Part shown: positions 27,168 through 27,834 of the stretch, piece by piece
How the letters are laid out: each line of letters begins with the position of its first letter
Position numbering within the stretch: position 1 is the stretch's first letter
Source: Aalborg-AAW-1 sp964458335
GTDB taxonomy: Bacteria > Patescibacteriota > Gracilibacteria > Absconditabacterales > Absconditicoccaceae
Length of the DNA: 27,834 bases
Assembly: GCA_964458335.1 (NCBI GenBank)
Contig: CAYWIJ010000015.1
Location: 1-27,834, forward strand
Direction of reading: 5' to 3'
Translations under genes and position numbers: made by a program
The notes under the pieces: generated by a model
Databases searched by the model: none
Seen by the model: only the letters and a program-made list of their open reading frames with translations
Told to the model about the DNA's origin: nothing

Positions 27168-27834
27168 ATGATAAAAAAGTTATTATTTTGACTCATAATA
27201 AGTGTAGTGATACTATTTTTTTGATTGTTACAGATATCCTCAGTATATGCAGCAGCTTCAGATATAGTCCTGACTGCAGAGATTACATCTGCAAATCAAA
27301 CAGTACAAATAAACAAATATTTTTCTAATGCACATACCGTTAATTGGGGAGATGGTAGTTCACAAAACCTCACAGCTAATACCATTCATACCTATACAGG
27401 AGTAGGTACTTATATGATTACTCTTACGATGACAAGTGGGACGAGATGGACATTTATGAGTACTACTGACCCATTGATTCCAAAATCATGAACAACAGCG
27501 AATAATGTCTATATCAGTGTCATGCCATCACTATCTGGATATTTTGGTACATCAGCAACAAATGCATGAAATTACTTCTTTAGATATTTCAACTATAATT
27601 GAGCATTAACAAGTTTACCAGAATGAAGTTTTGACACAAGCAATATTACTATAGCATGAGATTATTTTTTCAGTTATTTCAATAATAATTGAGCACTTAC
27701 AAGTTTACCAGAATGAAGTTTTGACACAAGCAATATCACTACAGTAGGAATTTATTTTTTTAGAAATTTCAATAATAACTGAGCACTTACAAGTTTACCA
27801 GAATGAAGTTTTGACACAAGCAATATTACTATAG
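27168..27834 (+). CDS. surface protein with PKD-like domain and 30-residue repeats (runs off the window)
   Basis: The first 222 codons of a secreted protein. A signal peptide (IKKLLFGLIISVVILFFGLL with two TGA glycines, cut near VYAAAS) is followed by a PKD-like beta domain: NWGDGSSQNL, HTYTGVGTYMITLTM. From residue 134 three tandem 30-residue repeats start G.YFF..FN.NGALTSLP and continue EGSFDTSNIT, the last cut by the window edge. The FDTSNIT phrase recalls the BspA-like/DUF285 repeats of bacterial surface proteins; I offer that family only tentatively. At the first position of the unit, copies one and two use TGA and copy three uses GGA. It is probably displayed on the cell surface. Confidence 0.8.
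27567..27834 (+). repeat. tandem 90-bp coding repeats
   Basis: Units begin at 27567, 27657 and 27747, exactly 90 bases apart. The second half of each unit is nearly identical at DNA level, while the first third varies. The array continues beyond the window. Confidence 0.9.

Noticed and set aside
1..27834. CRISPR array, insertion sequence or prophage
   Set aside because: There are no regularly spaced direct repeats with unique spacers, and no transposase, integrase or phage structural gene; the only tandem array is the coding repeat at the right end.

Overview
This AT-rich window comes from a bacterium that reads UGA as glycine (genetic code 25), which points to the Gracilibacteria / Absconditabacteria (BD1-5/SR1) part of the candidate phyla radiation. 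Under the standard code almost every gene shatters at in-frame TGA. Under code 25 the pieces join into full-length, recognisable proteins, with TGA falling on glycines of family motifs: UvrC DGGQGQL, deformylase EGCMS, Walker A of an ATPase, and SufS GGG. Two tandem paralogous ATPases in the window confirm this, because TGA in one copy faces GGA or GGT in the other at several positions. All coordinates below use code 25, with TAA and TAG as the only stops.

Layout. 1-200: end of a plus-strand unit with a terminator. 211-4648 (minus): grpE, def, uvrC, and a processive family-2 glycosyltransferase behind a terminator. Copies of a palindromic repeat (core GTCATTGCGAGGAACGAAGC) lie between def and grpE and, in frame, twice inside uvrC. 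4775-5090: a block of unclear nature (small ORF or structured RNA) ending in a terminator. 5111-10771 (minus): a type IV pilus assembly operon read as pilN-like, pilO-like (152-nt overlap), pilC, three prepilin-like genes and a PilX-like gene. 10978-14480 (plus): serS, a secreted protein of unknown function and lgt. 14661-15071 (minus): a small unknown gene whose consensus promoter overlaps, at the -35, the divergent promoter of the next unit. 15250-20903 (plus): two tandem VirD4/TraD/HerA-like membrane ATPases; the first has a 10-N assembly gap. 20997-21437: lspA. 21633-22259 (minus): an aquaporin-family channel. 22542-23747: a SufS-like cysteine desulfurase, convergent with a flavin amine oxidase (23774-25078, minus). 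25256-26985 (plus): tRNA-Arg(CCU), rpsO and an S1-domain protein. 27168 to the end: a surface protein with a signal peptide, a PKD-like domain and 30-residue repeats.

How it fits together. The content is cell-envelope and surface biology in a reduced genome: pilus assembly, lipoprotein maturation (lgt, lspA), DNA or protein export ATPases, a channel and a repeat-rich surface protein, beside housekeeping genes. The most interesting signal is a run of 13 A inside the 17-bp spacer of a near-consensus promoter directly upstream of the surface-protein gene, an arrangement that elsewhere drives phase variation. The sharp TGA bias is also notable: none in rpsO or the S1 gene, but about half of all glycines in the amine oxidase.
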